The notes below the pieces were generated by a model that ran no database searches, had not been told where the DNA came from, and was given only the letters and a program-made list of their open reading frames with translations. This document shows positions 8,472 through 16,877 of a stretch of DNA of 64,000 nucleotides, piece by piece. The stretch spans positions 3,801,001 through 3,865,000 of the forward strand of contig NZ_CP130319.1 of the NCBI RefSeq assembly GCF_032271945.1, in the 5' to 3' direction. Position 1 is the stretch's first letter. Every line of letters begins with the position of its first letter. The translations under genes were made by a program, and so were the position numbers. This stretch comes from Paenibacillus sp. MBLB1832 (lineage in GTDB: Bacteria > Bacillota > Bacilli > Paenibacillales > NBRC-103111).

Positions 8472-9848
8472 ATGAATGAACATCGCGAAATGAATGTCCT
8501 CGATAAGGAACTTTCTGAAATTAACCTAAGCGAATCTAATCAAGCAATCTTCTTACGTCCAAAGGATACAGCTAGATTACTCACTGATCTGATGTGGGTC
8601 GAGTTTGAACTTTCCCGTATGGCTTTTGGATGGTTGCCTGCAGTAAAAGAATTTGAAACAAAAGCACAAATGGGTCGATACGGTTACCTTCACAACTTTC
8701 ATGCCAAACTGATGTACGAACGACTTGAAGAACTCCCATGTTCTTTAAATGAAAAGCTGGGTGCACCTTCAATAACACGAGAAGCCATTGAACGAATGTC
8801 TTTAGCACCTTCAGAAGCCGCGTTTTTTGCTGGTTATACCCACGCAGCTCGTGAATTATACCATGCATATGAACATTTGCAAGAGCGACTTGATCCGATT
8901 TTGGATGCACCTACTTGTGATAAACTTCGTTATATTCTATTGGATAGAAACGACATGTTGAGATGGCTATCCCAACAAGTTCAGTTTGCTGCAGCGGATG
9001 AACCGAAGCTCACTAGTCAGATTGCAGAATGGCAGAAGTATGTAACAAGTGTTTGGATGAACCTGCTGGAATTTATGAAACAAGGTAGCAGCTTTAGTCC
9101 TGTATGGCCGCAGCACCCAAATGGTAAGGCAATTGGACCCGTTCCCATGGATTCTGCATGGAATGCTGAGCGATTTCCTGTATATACATGGAATCCTGAC
9201 TACAAGCAGTCCTACTCAGATCCGTCTATGTCACCACTACAAGACAGTGTAAAACAAATGCACTATATTAATGCTACCGAAATGGGTGCAGCTGAATCTC
9301 TTTGTTATCTCTATTATGGTGTTAACGGGATGAAGCTGACGTTTTATTTCGATACGGCACGTCATTTGTGGGATGAAGTGCGACACTCCGAGATGGGCGT
9401 TCGTCGTTTGCTCCAATTAGGCTATAAAACCGAGGACTTCAAATTTTTTAAAGGCTCACCTGGAAAAGGTCTGCAGGACTTAGCCCAAGAATGGTTCCCG
9501 GACATGTATGCTGGACTGACAATGGTCGCGGAGCCATGTTCTTTTATTAAGAAGAGGAAGGCTGCCGAACATTTTTGGCAATTTCATGATGCACTCTCTG
9601 CCATTCAGTGTGAGTTCGATATGGTTGATGAGCGTATGCATGTTGACTTTGGCAAGAAATGGGGACCTGAGCTCTACAAACAAATTAATGATATCATTAG
9701 CGCTTCTGAAATGTCTGAGCGTGCTCGGATTCGTCGTATTGAAGCATTAGGAGAAGCTTCTTCACCGGAGGAAGCGAAGAAAATTGCTAAGAACTTTCCT
9801 GGCTTCTGCGGATTATCCACGATTGAGCTGAAATATACCAATTATTAG
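8472..9848 (+). CDS. Ferritin-like (putative di-iron) protein of unknown function
   Basis: This 458-residue soluble protein has no family I can name with certainty. It is helical and contains two repeats of a metal-ligand pattern seen in ferritin-like di-iron proteins. One is WDEVRHSEMG (Glu302, His305) and the other DERMHVDFGKKW (Glu387, His390). Further candidate ligands are Glu270/Glu275 (TEMGAAE) and Glu366 (AAEHFWQ). This is most like the DUF455-type ferritin-like group. Oxygen-dependent chemistry on a small molecule is inferred, not shown. AAGGAGAG lies upstream of the ATG. An aldo/keto reductase follows after 28 bases, then a broken creatininase gene. The same reductase-creatininase pair follows the desaturase-Rieske cluster at 13231. 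Confidence 0.75.
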   Translation: MNEHREMNVLDKELSEINLSESNQAIFLRPKDTARLLTDLMWVEFELSRMAFGWLPAVKEFETKAQMGRYGYLHNFHAKLMYERLEELPCSLNEKLGAPSITREAIERMSLAPSEAAFFAGYTHAARELYHAYEHLQERLDPILDAPTCDKLRYILLDRNDMLRWLSQQVQFAAADEPKLTSQIAEWQKYVTSVWMNLLEFMKQGSSFSPVWPQHPNGKAIGPVPMDSAWNAERFPVYTWNPDYKQSYSDPSMSPLQDSVKQMHYINATEMGAAESLCYLYYGVNGMKLTFYFDTARHLWDEVRHSEMGVRRLLQLGYKTEDFKFFKGSPGKGLQDLAQEWFPDMYAGLTMVAEPCSFIKKRKAAEHFWQFHDALSAIQCEFDMVDERMHVDFGKKWGPELYKQINDIISASEMSERARIRRIEALGEASSPEEAKKIAKNFPGFCGLSTIELKYTNY

Positions 9849-9876
9849 TAGTAAAACGACTTGGAGGAGTTAGATC

Positions 9877-10878
9877 ATGAAATATACGATTTTCCCTCGT
9901 TCAGGGCAGTCACTCTCTAAACTCGGATATGGTGCTATGGGTTTAGGTGGACACTTTGGTAATTACGATGATGCCTACATGATTCAATCTGTCCTTACTG
10001 CGCTGGAAAATGGCGTAAATGTTATCGATACCGCACGTGCCTATGGCCGGTCGGAAGAATTAGTGGGGAAAGCTTTGAAGGAATGGAAGGGGGAACGCCC
10101 CTTTGTAGCGAGTAAAGTGCTTCCGACCTGGATATCGGACCCATCGTACCCCGTCATGTCAGGCTGGCATCATCCTGCTCCAGTCGAGCTTGTTTATCCT
10201 CCTGGTTCCATAAGAGCAAGTACCGAAGAATCGCTTCGTCAGATGAACCTAGACACCATTGATCTGATTCAAATGCACAACTATTGGCCAATGTGGGATA
10301 CGATCGACTATTGGATGGAGGAACTTCTGCAATTAAAAGAAGAAGGAAAGGTTCGTTTTATTGGCATTTCGGTACCTGATCACAGACCTGAAGTCGTCAT
10401 CTCGCTTGTTCGTTCAGGCGTCATTGACTCCGTTCAAGTCCTACTGAACATATTTGATCCTCTGGCGCTTGATTGTTTGGTGCCCATCTGCCAACACCAT
10501 GATGTCGCTGTTATGGCTAGAATCATTTTGGATGAGGGCGGTTTAACCGGATTTTTACAAGAAGACACGCAATTCCCAACGAATGACTTCCGCAACAAAT
10601 ATTTTGATGTACTGCCTCGCCCTATTTATATAGAAAAAGTTGATCGCTTACGCGAATTTATCCCAGCGAATGCTGACAATTTGGCGGAACTCGCTATCAA
10701 ATTCGCTATTCATCATCCTGGCGTAACGACAGCCCTCACCTCCATGCAAGTTCATGAGTATGCCCAAGCGAACATCGCTTCCATTGATAAGCCTGATTTA
10801 TCACATGAAGTGTTTAAAGAACTACAGGTGAAACACCGTTGGATAAGAAATTTCTATCAAGCAAGACGTCACGTATAG
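9877..10878 (+). CDS. Aldo/keto reductase, paralogue A
   Basis: This 333-residue NAD(P)H-dependent oxidoreductase folds as a TIM barrel. Conserved features are LGYGAMGLGGHFG at the N-terminus, VIDTARAYGRSEELVGKAL (catalytic Asp and Tyr), Lys in ASKVLP and His in QMHNYW. It closely resembles the reductase at 16867-17847 along its whole length (for example both have ARAYG.SE..LGKALKEWKG-like and DEGGLTGFL segments). The substrate is unknown, and a sugar aldehyde or keto-sugar is likely from context. The gene follows the ferritin-like gene by 28 bases with TTGGAGGAG upstream of its ATG. A decayed creatininase gene follows it, mirroring the arrangement at 16867-18715. Confidence 0.93.
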   Translation: MKYTIFPRSGQSLSKLGYGAMGLGGHFGNYDDAYMIQSVLTALENGVNVIDTARAYGRSEELVGKALKEWKGERPFVASKVLPTWISDPSYPVMSGWHHPAPVELVYPPGSIRASTEESLRQMNLDTIDLIQMHNYWPMWDTIDYWMEELLQLKEEGKVRFIGISVPDHRPEVVISLVRSGVIDSVQVLLNIFDPLALDCLVPICQHHDVAVMARIILDEGGLTGFLQEDTQFPTNDFRNKYFDVLPRPIYIEKVDRLREFIPANADNLAELAIKFAIHHPGVTTALTSMQVHEYAQANIASIDKPDLSHEVFKELQVKHRWIRNFYQARRHV

Positions 10879-10900
10879 CAACAAGAAGGAGACTGCTTCT

Positions 10901-11399
10901 ATGAAATTGTACTGGGGGAATCATTGCGCCTACAATGGGATATCATGTCCATGAAAGCGGACCTTCTGCTCGTTTCTTGGAAGAGAAAGTTGGAGAAGTG
11001 AATCCTTTCCTATCAGCCATCGCTCCCCATGTGTATTATCATTTCTATTTATACCAACTCCAAGCTTTCCACAATGCAGGTTTCCGTGGTGCTGTGGTAT
11101 TGTCAGGTCATGGAGGCGCCCATGCTGCGGATTTGAAGAACTTGTCCCAGTTATTTACTGAATGTACAGGCATGCAGGTGTGGTATGGTACAGACTTTGA
11201 TTTAACAGCTGGTGTGTATGCAGGGGATCATGCAGGACAATATGAAATCTCCACCCTGATGCACCTGCACCCCGAGCTCGTTGAGAGCAATGCGTAGACT
11301 GGAGTTCATGAGTGATTCAGGCCGCAGCTTTGCAAAAGATGCGAGTGCTGATCTTGCTAACGCAGATTACGGCGAATTGATTTTTTCTCATTGTCTTTC
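10901..11399 (+). pseudogene. Decayed creatininase-family amidohydrolase
   Basis: A good AAGGAG site and ATG at 10901 start MKLYW, then the sequence jumps to GGIIAPTMGYHVHESGP in another frame. Compared with the intact paralogue at 17828, roughly 70 residues near the N-terminus are missing. That lost stretch includes the region carrying the first metal ligands (EPHGQ). The middle is intact to HLHPELVESNA with VVLSGHGGAHAADL and YAGDHAGQYEIS. After a stop at 11295-11297 the C-terminal part continues in another frame (RRLEFMSDSGRSFAKDAS, ending about 11399). At least one large deletion and one frameshift are therefore present, and the product is very unlikely to work. Confidence 0.8.
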
Positions 11400-11420
11400 G
11401 AAACGTCTATATCGGGTCTG

Positions 11421-11625
11421 GAATCCTTGAGCTTATCAAGCTCCTTCTCACCTCGTGGGAGGCTAATGGGCTCCCTTCTCGCCCTGAGCAGCTAAATTCG
11501 ACTGAAGACCGTTTCATGGAGGTCATTCAGTATATGCAAACACATTTAGACCGTAAAATATCACGAGAAGAATTATCCGCTCTTCTGCATATCCATCCCA
11601 ATTATATCCAAATTGCTCATTTGCC
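11421..11625 (+). pseudogene. AraC regulator remnant, first helix-turn-helix half
   Basis: An open stretch on the plus strand reads ELIKLLLTSWEANGLPSRP and then KISREELSALLHIHPNYI. That is the linker and first helix-turn-helix of an AraC domain, broken off straight after NYI. There is no start and no cupin half. The matching second half lies immediately beside it in the opposite orientation (11627-11830). Confidence 0.65.
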
Positions 11626-11626
11626 T

Positions 11627-11830
11627 TCATCCCATTCTTCTCAGCTTGCGAAATTGCTCCGGGGAAATGCCGGTATGCTCGCGAAATAACTGCTTTGCTG
11701 AAAGCCTACCTCAAATGCAATCTGCTTGATGGATAGTGTCGTGGAGACAAGGAGCTGCTTGGCCAGCTTTAATCGGCATTGAAGCAAATATTGTACTGGT
11801 GTGCTTCCCATGATCTGATGAGCGGCGTTT
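11627..11830 (-). pseudogene. AraC regulator remnant, second helix-turn-helix half, inverted
   Basis: On the minus strand the sequence reads HQIMGSTPVQYLLQCRLKLA, then TLSIKQIAFEVGFQQSSYF. After a one-base loss it continues REHTGISPEQFRKLRRMG with a natural stop at 11627-11629. This is the C-terminal half of an AraC domain. It begins about where the plus-strand fragment at 11421-11625 ends, so the two may be one gene split by a local inversion. Origin from two different genes cannot be excluded. Confidence 0.65.
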
Positions 11831-12063
11831 ACGTGGAGGACTTTACCATGGCGAATGGAACGGCGACACCTGTATCACTGCTCTTTAAAGGTCAAGCAAC
11901 TGCGTATTCAGCTCCGAGCTTCAACGATATACTTCATGTTCAGGTAGATACAGTCGAAGTACTTGCGGAGTACGCTTCGGACTACTATCAGGGGAAGCCT
12001 GCCCTTACAGTCAATCGGTTGGCAAGGGACAGGTTTACTTCTGGGGCGCTGCGTTTGACTTAG
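11815..12063 (+). pseudogene. GH42 beta-galactosidase remnant (trimerisation domain)
   Basis: The plus-strand frame reads GVYVEDFTMANGTATPVSLL and later VEVLAEYASDYYQGKPALTV, ending at 12063. The Tyr-Ala-Ser-Asp-x-Tyr-x-Gly-x-Pro-Ala-Leu-Thr-Val-Asn-Arg pattern is characteristic of the trimerisation domain of family 42 beta-galactosidases. The catalytic barrel is missing and the end is altered, so this is a fragment of a lost glycosidase gene. Confidence 0.65.
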
Positions 12064-12114
12064 CAGTAGCTGCCTCGAGCCCTATGGCGTTTGGGTGTTA
12101 AAGAAGCAATAAAG

Positions 12115-12166
12115 CAAAAAAGAATGCCACACATAGACCTGTTGGGTCAACGTGTGGCATTCTTTA
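12115..12166. terminator. Bidirectional terminator hairpin
   Basis: A long perfect stem pairs AAAGAATGCCACAC with GTGTGGCATTCTTT around a loop of about 19 bases, and has A/T runs on both sides. On the minus strand it ends with TTTTTT, so it most clearly terminates the AraC gene at 12183-13064. Confidence 0.85.
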
Positions 12167-12182
12167 TTTATTGTAAATAACC

Positions 12183-13064
12183 TCACTCCTCTGGCCCAAA
12201 ATCCTCCGTAAATAAGGTGGCACAAAATTGACTCAAGCTTGTGCCCGTTTTTTTCTTAAACATTTTCCCGAACGTATGGATATCACTGTACCCCACCCGC
12301 TCCGCGACCTCACTAGGTGTGAGTCCTTCATGAACGGCAAGCTCCTTCGCCTTCTCGACCCGAAGATGGATCTGATATTGGATCGGTGTCATCCCGAATG
12401 TGAGCTTGAATTGCACGATTAAATAGTCACAACTGAACCCGGTTATCTTCTCCAAATCCTTGATTTTTACTTCTTCTGCAAAATGTTCGATGATGTAGTT
12501 TTTTGCCAACACTAGCCTTGAAAAATTGTTCCGCTGCACTGCTGTAGCCTCTTGTACACTGCGTTCTCCGGCAAGGGAATTGAAAATAAGCAAGATTTCC
12601 ATCAGAAGCGTCTGCGCATGCAATTGATGCACAAGTCCCGGCTGTCGATAATGAACAACGAGAGAGGTCAGCTTGCGTTCGATATCATGACTGGCGAAGT
12701 TGCCCAAATAGTTCGTTGTCGAAACTAGATCGTCCAACGGGAACGCAATTTGACCAAAATGAAACACTAAGGACAGACACACATAAGGCTCACCAGGAAT
12801 GGTTGTTACGCTGTGTCGCTCTCCCGGGCGGTGGAAAATGAGATCGCCTTTTCGCGTCAAATAGGGCTTGCCTTCAATCGTATATTGCGCGCTCCCATTA
12901 AGCACATACTGCAACTGAAATTGCTTAAGTACGCGATTATAAATACCCCAGCCGGCCGGCGCATTAAACGTATGAGCAAGCGTGATATAAGGCGGAAAAT
13001 ACGTATCACTCAATTCGCTTAGCGTATCGTTTGGACTCAAATAGAAAAGTGGTTTCTTTGGCAT
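12183..13064 (-). CDS. AraC-family regulator, divergent from the oxygenase operon
   Basis: This 293-residue regulator has an N-terminal cupin half with the effector-pocket pattern RKGDLIFHRPGERHSV. Its C-terminal AraC domain contains IKDLEKITGFSCDYLIVQFK and PSEVAERVGYSDIHTFGKMF. I chose ATG at 13062-13064 (MPKKPLFYL), which has GGGGAGG 9 bases upstream. A TTG three codons earlier abuts that site. It is transcribed away from the desaturase-Rieske-reductase operon across a 166-base gap. That operon has a good -10 box and no -35 box, so this regulator is the natural candidate for its activator. The effector is unknown. Confidence 0.93.
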   Translation of the reverse strand: MPKKPLFYLSPNDTLSELSDTYFPPYITLAHTFNAPAGWGIYNRVLKQFQLQYVLNGSAQYTIEGKPYLTRKGDLIFHRPGERHSVTTIPGEPYVCLSLVFHFGQIAFPLDDLVSTTNYLGNFASHDIERKLTSLVVHYRQPGLVHQLHAQTLLMEILLIFNSLAGERSVQEATAVQRNNFSRLVLAKNYIIEHFAEEVKIKDLEKITGFSCDYLIVQFKLTFGMTPIQYQIHLRVEKAKELAVHEGLTPSEVAERVGYSDIHTFGKMFKKKTGTSLSQFCATLFTEDFGPEE

Positions 13065-13174
13065 AGCTCGCAACCTCCCCTTTCACAAAATTGTACACTA
13101 ATTATTTATTAAGAACCACGATTTTGGCAACTACTTTGCGGATATCGTCTAAATACAAGCAATAAATAAGCCTC

Positions 13175-13180
13175 TATAAT
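13175..13180 (+). promoter_or_regulatory. -10 element of the oxygenase operon promoter
   Basis: TATAAT stands 51 bases before the desaturase start. The position 17 bases upstream shows no TTGACA-like box. A perfect -10 without a -35 is typical of an activator-dependent promoter, fitting control by the divergent AraC regulator. Confidence 0.45.
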
Positions 13181-13230
13181 TTGAAATGTAAGCCTTTACG
13201 GCAGGCATTATGAAGTTGGAGGAGATTAAC

Positions 13231-14340
13231 ATGAGCGCGGCTACAGGCCACAAAAGAGATTATAGTCTAACAGGACCAGAACGACTTCGGGCAATGGAAA
13301 AAGGACTTGCATCCGCACAATGGTATACCAGTCCAATACCACGAAAACGGCTAAAAGAGCTCATGCAACGACGTAACGGCCCTGCAATCCGCGATACGTT
13401 AATTTGGTTTGCTCTATTAATCGGAACCGGCGTGCTGGCCTTTTATTCCTGGGGTACCTGGTGGTCGATTCCAGCCTTTTTCATCTATGGAATATTGTAC
13501 GCTTCCCCTGGAGATTCCCGTTGGCATGAGTGCGGTCACGGAACTGCATTCAAAACACCTTGGATGAATGAAGTCATCTATCAAATTGCATCATTTATGG
13601 TCTTACGTCCTGCTACCCCTTGGCGCTGGAGCCATACACGTCATCACACGGATACGTTCATCGTTGGACTGGATCCCGAGATCGCACAGCCAAGGCCGCC
13701 GGTTTGGCGTATTATACTCATGGAATTTTTACATTTATACGGTGGGCCCAAAGATATTAAACGAATGATTCTACACTGCTTCGGCATTGTCGATAAAGAG
13801 CAGCGCACCTATTTACCCGAATCGGAGTTCCGCAAAACATTTTGGGAGTCACGCGTGTATGTGCTCATTTTCTTGTCGGTGATCGGGCTTTGTCTTTATG
13901 CTGGGAGCATTTTACCTGCCATGTTCATTGTTTTACCTTCATTTTATGGCGTTTCGCTCATGCTCACTTTTGGCTTAGTCCAGCATCTCGGTTTGCACGA
14001 GGATGTGCTTGATCACCGCCTGAACACGCGGACGATCTATATGAATCCCGTGTTCCGATTCCTTTACTGGAATATGAACTACCATATTGAGCATCACATG
14101 TTTCCGATGGTACCCTACCATGCGCTTCCGAAGCTCCACGAAGAATTAAAACCGGACTTTCCAAAACCGAACCGCAGTGTGTGGGAAACCGTGAAGGAAG
14201 TAATGATTGCCCTAATCCGTCAAGGGAAGGACCCAAGTTACACCATTCAGCGTGTGCTTCCAGCAACCGCGCAACCGTACAAATATAGACCTACAAGTGA
14301 GGAACGAGAAGTAACAGACACCATGGGGAGGGCATTATAA
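13231..14340 (+). CDS. Membrane di-iron fatty-acid-desaturase-family oxygenase
   Basis: This 369-residue integral membrane enzyme belongs to the desaturase/hydroxylase superfamily (AlkB, XylM and DesA relatives). These use a histidine-bound di-iron centre, O2 and electrons to desaturate or hydroxylate substrates. The histidine boxes are HECGH (99-103), HTRHH (135-139) and HIEHH (285-289), with a further HLGLHED near 252-256. Hydrophobic pairs flank them (about 55-95 and 210-250). The start MSAATG has TTGGAGGAG upstream. The gene overlaps a Rieske ferredoxin gene by one base and a ferredoxin reductase follows. Together they supply a complete electron-transfer chain, unusual for a lipid desaturase. 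The sugar-related genes downstream suggest a non-lipid substrate, which is an inference. Confidence 0.9.
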   Translation: MSAATGHKRDYSLTGPERLRAMEKGLASAQWYTSPIPRKRLKELMQRRNGPAIRDTLIWFALLIGTGVLAFYSWGTWWSIPAFFIYGILYASPGDSRWHECGHGTAFKTPWMNEVIYQIASFMVLRPATPWRWSHTRHHTDTFIVGLDPEIAQPRPPVWRIILMEFLHLYGGPKDIKRMILHCFGIVDKEQRTYLPESEFRKTFWESRVYVLIFLSVIGLCLYAGSILPAMFIVLPSFYGVSLMLTFGLVQHLGLHEDVLDHRLNTRTIYMNPVFRFLYWNMNYHIEHHMFPMVPYHALPKLHEELKPDFPKPNRSVWETVKEVMIALIRQGKDPSYTIQRVLPATAQPYKYRPTSEEREVTDTMGRAL

Positions 14341-14663
14341 TGCTGCTAGAAGGATGGATATACGTTTGTGAGGCTGACGCTATTGACGAGGAGGATGTAA
14401 TTCGCTTCGATTCAGGCAGCCGCTCCTTTGCCATCTATCGATCAGAGGATAATGATTATTATGCAACAGATGGCTTCTGCACACATGAGAAAGTTCATTT
14501 GGCAGAAGGCCTCGTTATGGGAGACATCATTGAGTGTCCCAAACATAATGGTCGGTTCAACTATAAAACGGGTCAAGCGAAGAAAACGCCGGCATGCGAG
14601 CATCTAACGACTTACCCTGTCCAAGTCACTGACGACGGCAAGGTTTACATCCAAATTGACTAA
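14340..14663 (+). CDS. Rieske [2Fe-2S] ferredoxin
   Basis: This 107-residue electron carrier has the Rieske cluster motif with ligands Cys47-Thr-His49 and Cys66-Pro-Lys-His69. The whole protein is one Rieske domain of the soluble bacterial ferredoxin type (about 105 residues). It should carry electrons from the FAD reductase at 14676 to the membrane di-iron enzyme at 13231. ATG overlaps the desaturase stop (TAATG) and GGGAGGG lies 7 bases before it, indicating translational coupling and balanced production. Confidence 0.95.
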   Translation: MLLEGWIYVCEADAIDEEDVIRFDSGSRSFAIYRSEDNDYYATDGFCTHEKVHLAEGLVMGDIIECPKHNGRFNYKTGQAKKTPACEHLTTYPVQVTDDGKVYIQID

Positions 14664-14675
14664 GGGGCGAACAGT

Positions 14676-15914
14676 GTGAGTACACGTGGCATGGTCATTA
14701 TAGGCGGAGGGGAAACTGGCGCCAGCGCGGCTCGAACACTCCGCGAGGAAGGCTGGCAGGGGCCTATCACCCTCATTGGTCAAGAAAATCTGGCGCCTTA
14801 TGAGCGTCCGCCATTATCCAAAGGAGCATTGGCTCTGGGTAGTGAGGCTGCACCGGCTTTTATTTTAAAGGAGCAAACGCTGGAAGAGTTATCGATTACT
14901 TGGGTGCGCGAGGCGCGTGCGGTGAAGATTGACCGTGATCGCCACATCGTTCAGCTCGCTGATGGGCAGGAAATTGCCTATGACAAGCTGCTTCTTGCGA
15001 CAGGCGCTAGTCCGCGCAAGCTCACGCTGGAAGGCTCTAATACCACTAGCGTCATGGAGCTGCGAACATTTGCGGATGCCGAGAGGCTCCGTTCGAAGCT
15101 GGAGGCTGGCCGCCAACTTGTCGTCATCGGCGCTGGCTTCATTGGCCTCGAGGTAGCGGCGAGCGCTCGCGAGCGAGGCTGTCAGGTGACCGTCCTTGAG
15201 GTAGGTCACCGCATTCTGATGCGCGGTGTTCCACTGGGCATCGCCCAAGCCGTGGAGGCTCGTCACCGGGAGGCTGGGGTGAATTTCCAGCTGGGCGTTG
15301 GCATCGAACGCATAGAGAGTGCCTCTGGCGAGCAGCGGATTACACTCGCCAATGGTCAAGAGTTGCGATGCGACGCGATTATCGCGGGCATTGGGGCGAT
15401 ACCGGAGACCAGTCTGGCCGCAGCATGCGGGCTGGACGTGGGCAACGGTATCCTCGTGAATGATCGGCTCGCCACGAGCGATCCAACGATTTATGCTGCG
15501 GGAGACTGCTGCGCATTTCCGCATGGGGTGTACGGCGGTACGCGCATCCGATTGGAAGCGTGGCGCAATGCCCAAGAGGGCGGCGCACATGCCGCACGGA
15601 ATATGTTGGGCGCAGATCAGCCTTACGAGGCGATTCCGTGGTTCTGGTCGGATCAATATGAGCAGACGCTGCAGGTGATTGGACTGCCGGATGCCAGTAC
15701 ACTGACGGTTCAGCGCCATACCGAAGACGAAAGTTTATTCTTTTTCCATCTGGATGACGAGCATCGATTGGCAGCAGCAAGCGGCATTGGCGCGGGGATT
15801 GCCAAAGAGATTAAGCTCGCGGAAATGCTCATCGTGAAGCGTGCAGTTCTGGATCCAGTGGTTTTGGCCGCACCTGGTCTCAAGTTGAAAGCGCTGCTAA
15901 AGGAGTTGAGCTAA
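14676..15914 (+). CDS. FAD-dependent ferredoxin reductase
   Basis: This 412-residue flavoprotein reduces ferredoxin with NAD(P)H. It has an FAD-binding Rossmann motif at the N-terminus (VIIGGGETGASAA) and an NAD-binding motif near 148-160 (VIGAGFIGLEVA). FAD contacts are visible in YAAGDCCAFPHG, and a C-terminal ferredoxin-reductase domain follows. This is the architecture of the BphA4/putidaredoxin reductase family. Translation starts with GTG (14676) behind AAGGGG. It directly follows the Rieske gene by 12 bases. The three genes together make a three-component oxygenase. GC content here is visibly higher than in the flanking genes. Confidence 0.95.
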   Translation: MSTRGMVIIGGGETGASAARTLREEGWQGPITLIGQENLAPYERPPLSKGALALGSEAAPAFILKEQTLEELSITWVREARAVKIDRDRHIVQLADGQEIAYDKLLLATGASPRKLTLEGSNTTSVMELRTFADAERLRSKLEAGRQLVVIGAGFIGLEVAASARERGCQVTVLEVGHRILMRGVPLGIAQAVEARHREAGVNFQLGVGIERIESASGEQRITLANGQELRCDAIIAGIGAIPETSLAAACGLDVGNGILVNDRLATSDPTIYAAGDCCAFPHGVYGGTRIRLEAWRNAQEGGAHAARNMLGADQPYEAIPWFWSDQYEQTLQVIGLPDASTLTVQRHTEDESLFFFHLDDEHRLAAASGIGAGIAKEIKLAEMLIVKRAVLDPVVLAAPGLKLKALLKELS

Positions 15915-16877
15915 TTGAGCGATGGTACATGGCAGGAATCCGAGTACAAAGGCATGTGCAGCGTCGTTGGCGAAACTTCCGAGCTGCGTGTAGAGATCGT
16001 ACCTGGCCGGGGAGGCAAGCTAGTTTCTTTCATCAGCAAATCTTCTGGAAAAGAATGGGCTTTCCAAACGGAGGTGCCCTGGAAGCCGTTGACATACGGC
16101 ATGATGTGGGACGAAGGGGATCGCAGCGGCTGGGACGAAATGTTTCCAACTATTCTGGCATGCCCTTGTCCTGATCACCCGTGGCGTGGGACGGAATATC
16201 CGGATCATGGCGAAGTGTGGACGCTGCCTTGGGATTTTGAGCTTCATAAAGATCGATTACGCATGTGGGTTCACGGCGTGAAAGTGCCTTACCAATTTGC
16301 CAAAACGTATACGATTAGCGGTGGCACACTATATACCACCTATGAAGTACATAATCCGACTCCTTATCCCTTCTCCTATCTGTGGTGCGCCCACAATTTG
16401 CTGGCGGTGAGTCCTGGGATGCAATTGCTGGTTCCCGATAATTTGGACACCGTGCAATATCAGTATTCGCATCAGAATCGGCTGACTGAACGGGCATATG
16501 GGCGTTCATCATTCCCTTTTGTTAACGGAACCGCTGTTAATCTATCCGTCATTGAGCCTAATCTTGGCGAGCATGCGGAAAAATACTGGTTTGAAGGGGA
16601 TCTCACCGATGGGCACACAGGTATTTTCGATCCAGCGTCTGGAGAAACGTTAGGCTACTCATTTTCCCCAGAAGATGTCCCCTACTTGGCAGTTTGGGCG
16701 AATTATGGCGCTTTTAATGGTGATTATACGTTTGCTTTAGAACCTGCAACGGGGTATTTGGACGATGTATATATCGCTAGCGTCATGAATAAAGTGAAGT
16801 CGGTCCCCGCTATGAGTCAAACGAAATGGACATTCGATATTTCAATAACAAAGGAGCGTACATCTCATGAAATATAA
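15915..16877 (+). CDS. Aldose 1-epimerase-like (galactose-mutarotase fold) protein
   Basis: This 320-residue protein appears to have the beta-sandwich fold of aldose epimerases, which interconvert sugar anomers. Supporting segments are VPGRGGKLVSF near the start, YPDHGEVWTLPWDF (the conserved HGxxW region), YEVHNPTPYPFSYLWCAHNL and ALEPATGY near the end. The His ligand positions are plausible but not proven. It starts with TTG at 15915, directly after the reductase stop, with AAAGGAG 9-10 bases upstream. Its end overlaps the aldo/keto reductase gene by 11 bases. Its presence in the oxygenase operon is the best direct sign that the pathway handles a sugar. Confidence 0.82.
   Translation: MSDGTWQESEYKGMCSVVGETSELRVEIVPGRGGKLVSFISKSSGKEWAFQTEVPWKPLTYGMMWDEGDRSGWDEMFPTILACPCPDHPWRGTEYPDHGEVWTLPWDFELHKDRLRMWVHGVKVPYQFAKTYTISGGTLYTTYEVHNPTPYPFSYLWCAHNLLAVSPGMQLLVPDNLDTVQYQYSHQNRLTERAYGRSSFPFVNGTAVNLSVIEPNLGEHAEKYWFEGDLTDGHTGIFDPASGETLGYSFSPEDVPYLAVWANYGAFNGDYTFALEPATGYLDDVYIASVMNKVKSVPAMSQTKWTFDISITKERTSHEI

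Noticed and set aside
14889-15719. Long minus-strand open frame (276 residues) opposite the ferredoxin reductase gene
   Set aside because: It lies entirely antisense to a well-supported gene with intact FAD and NAD motifs, has no ribosome-binding site, and its composition is that of a high-GC shadow frame.
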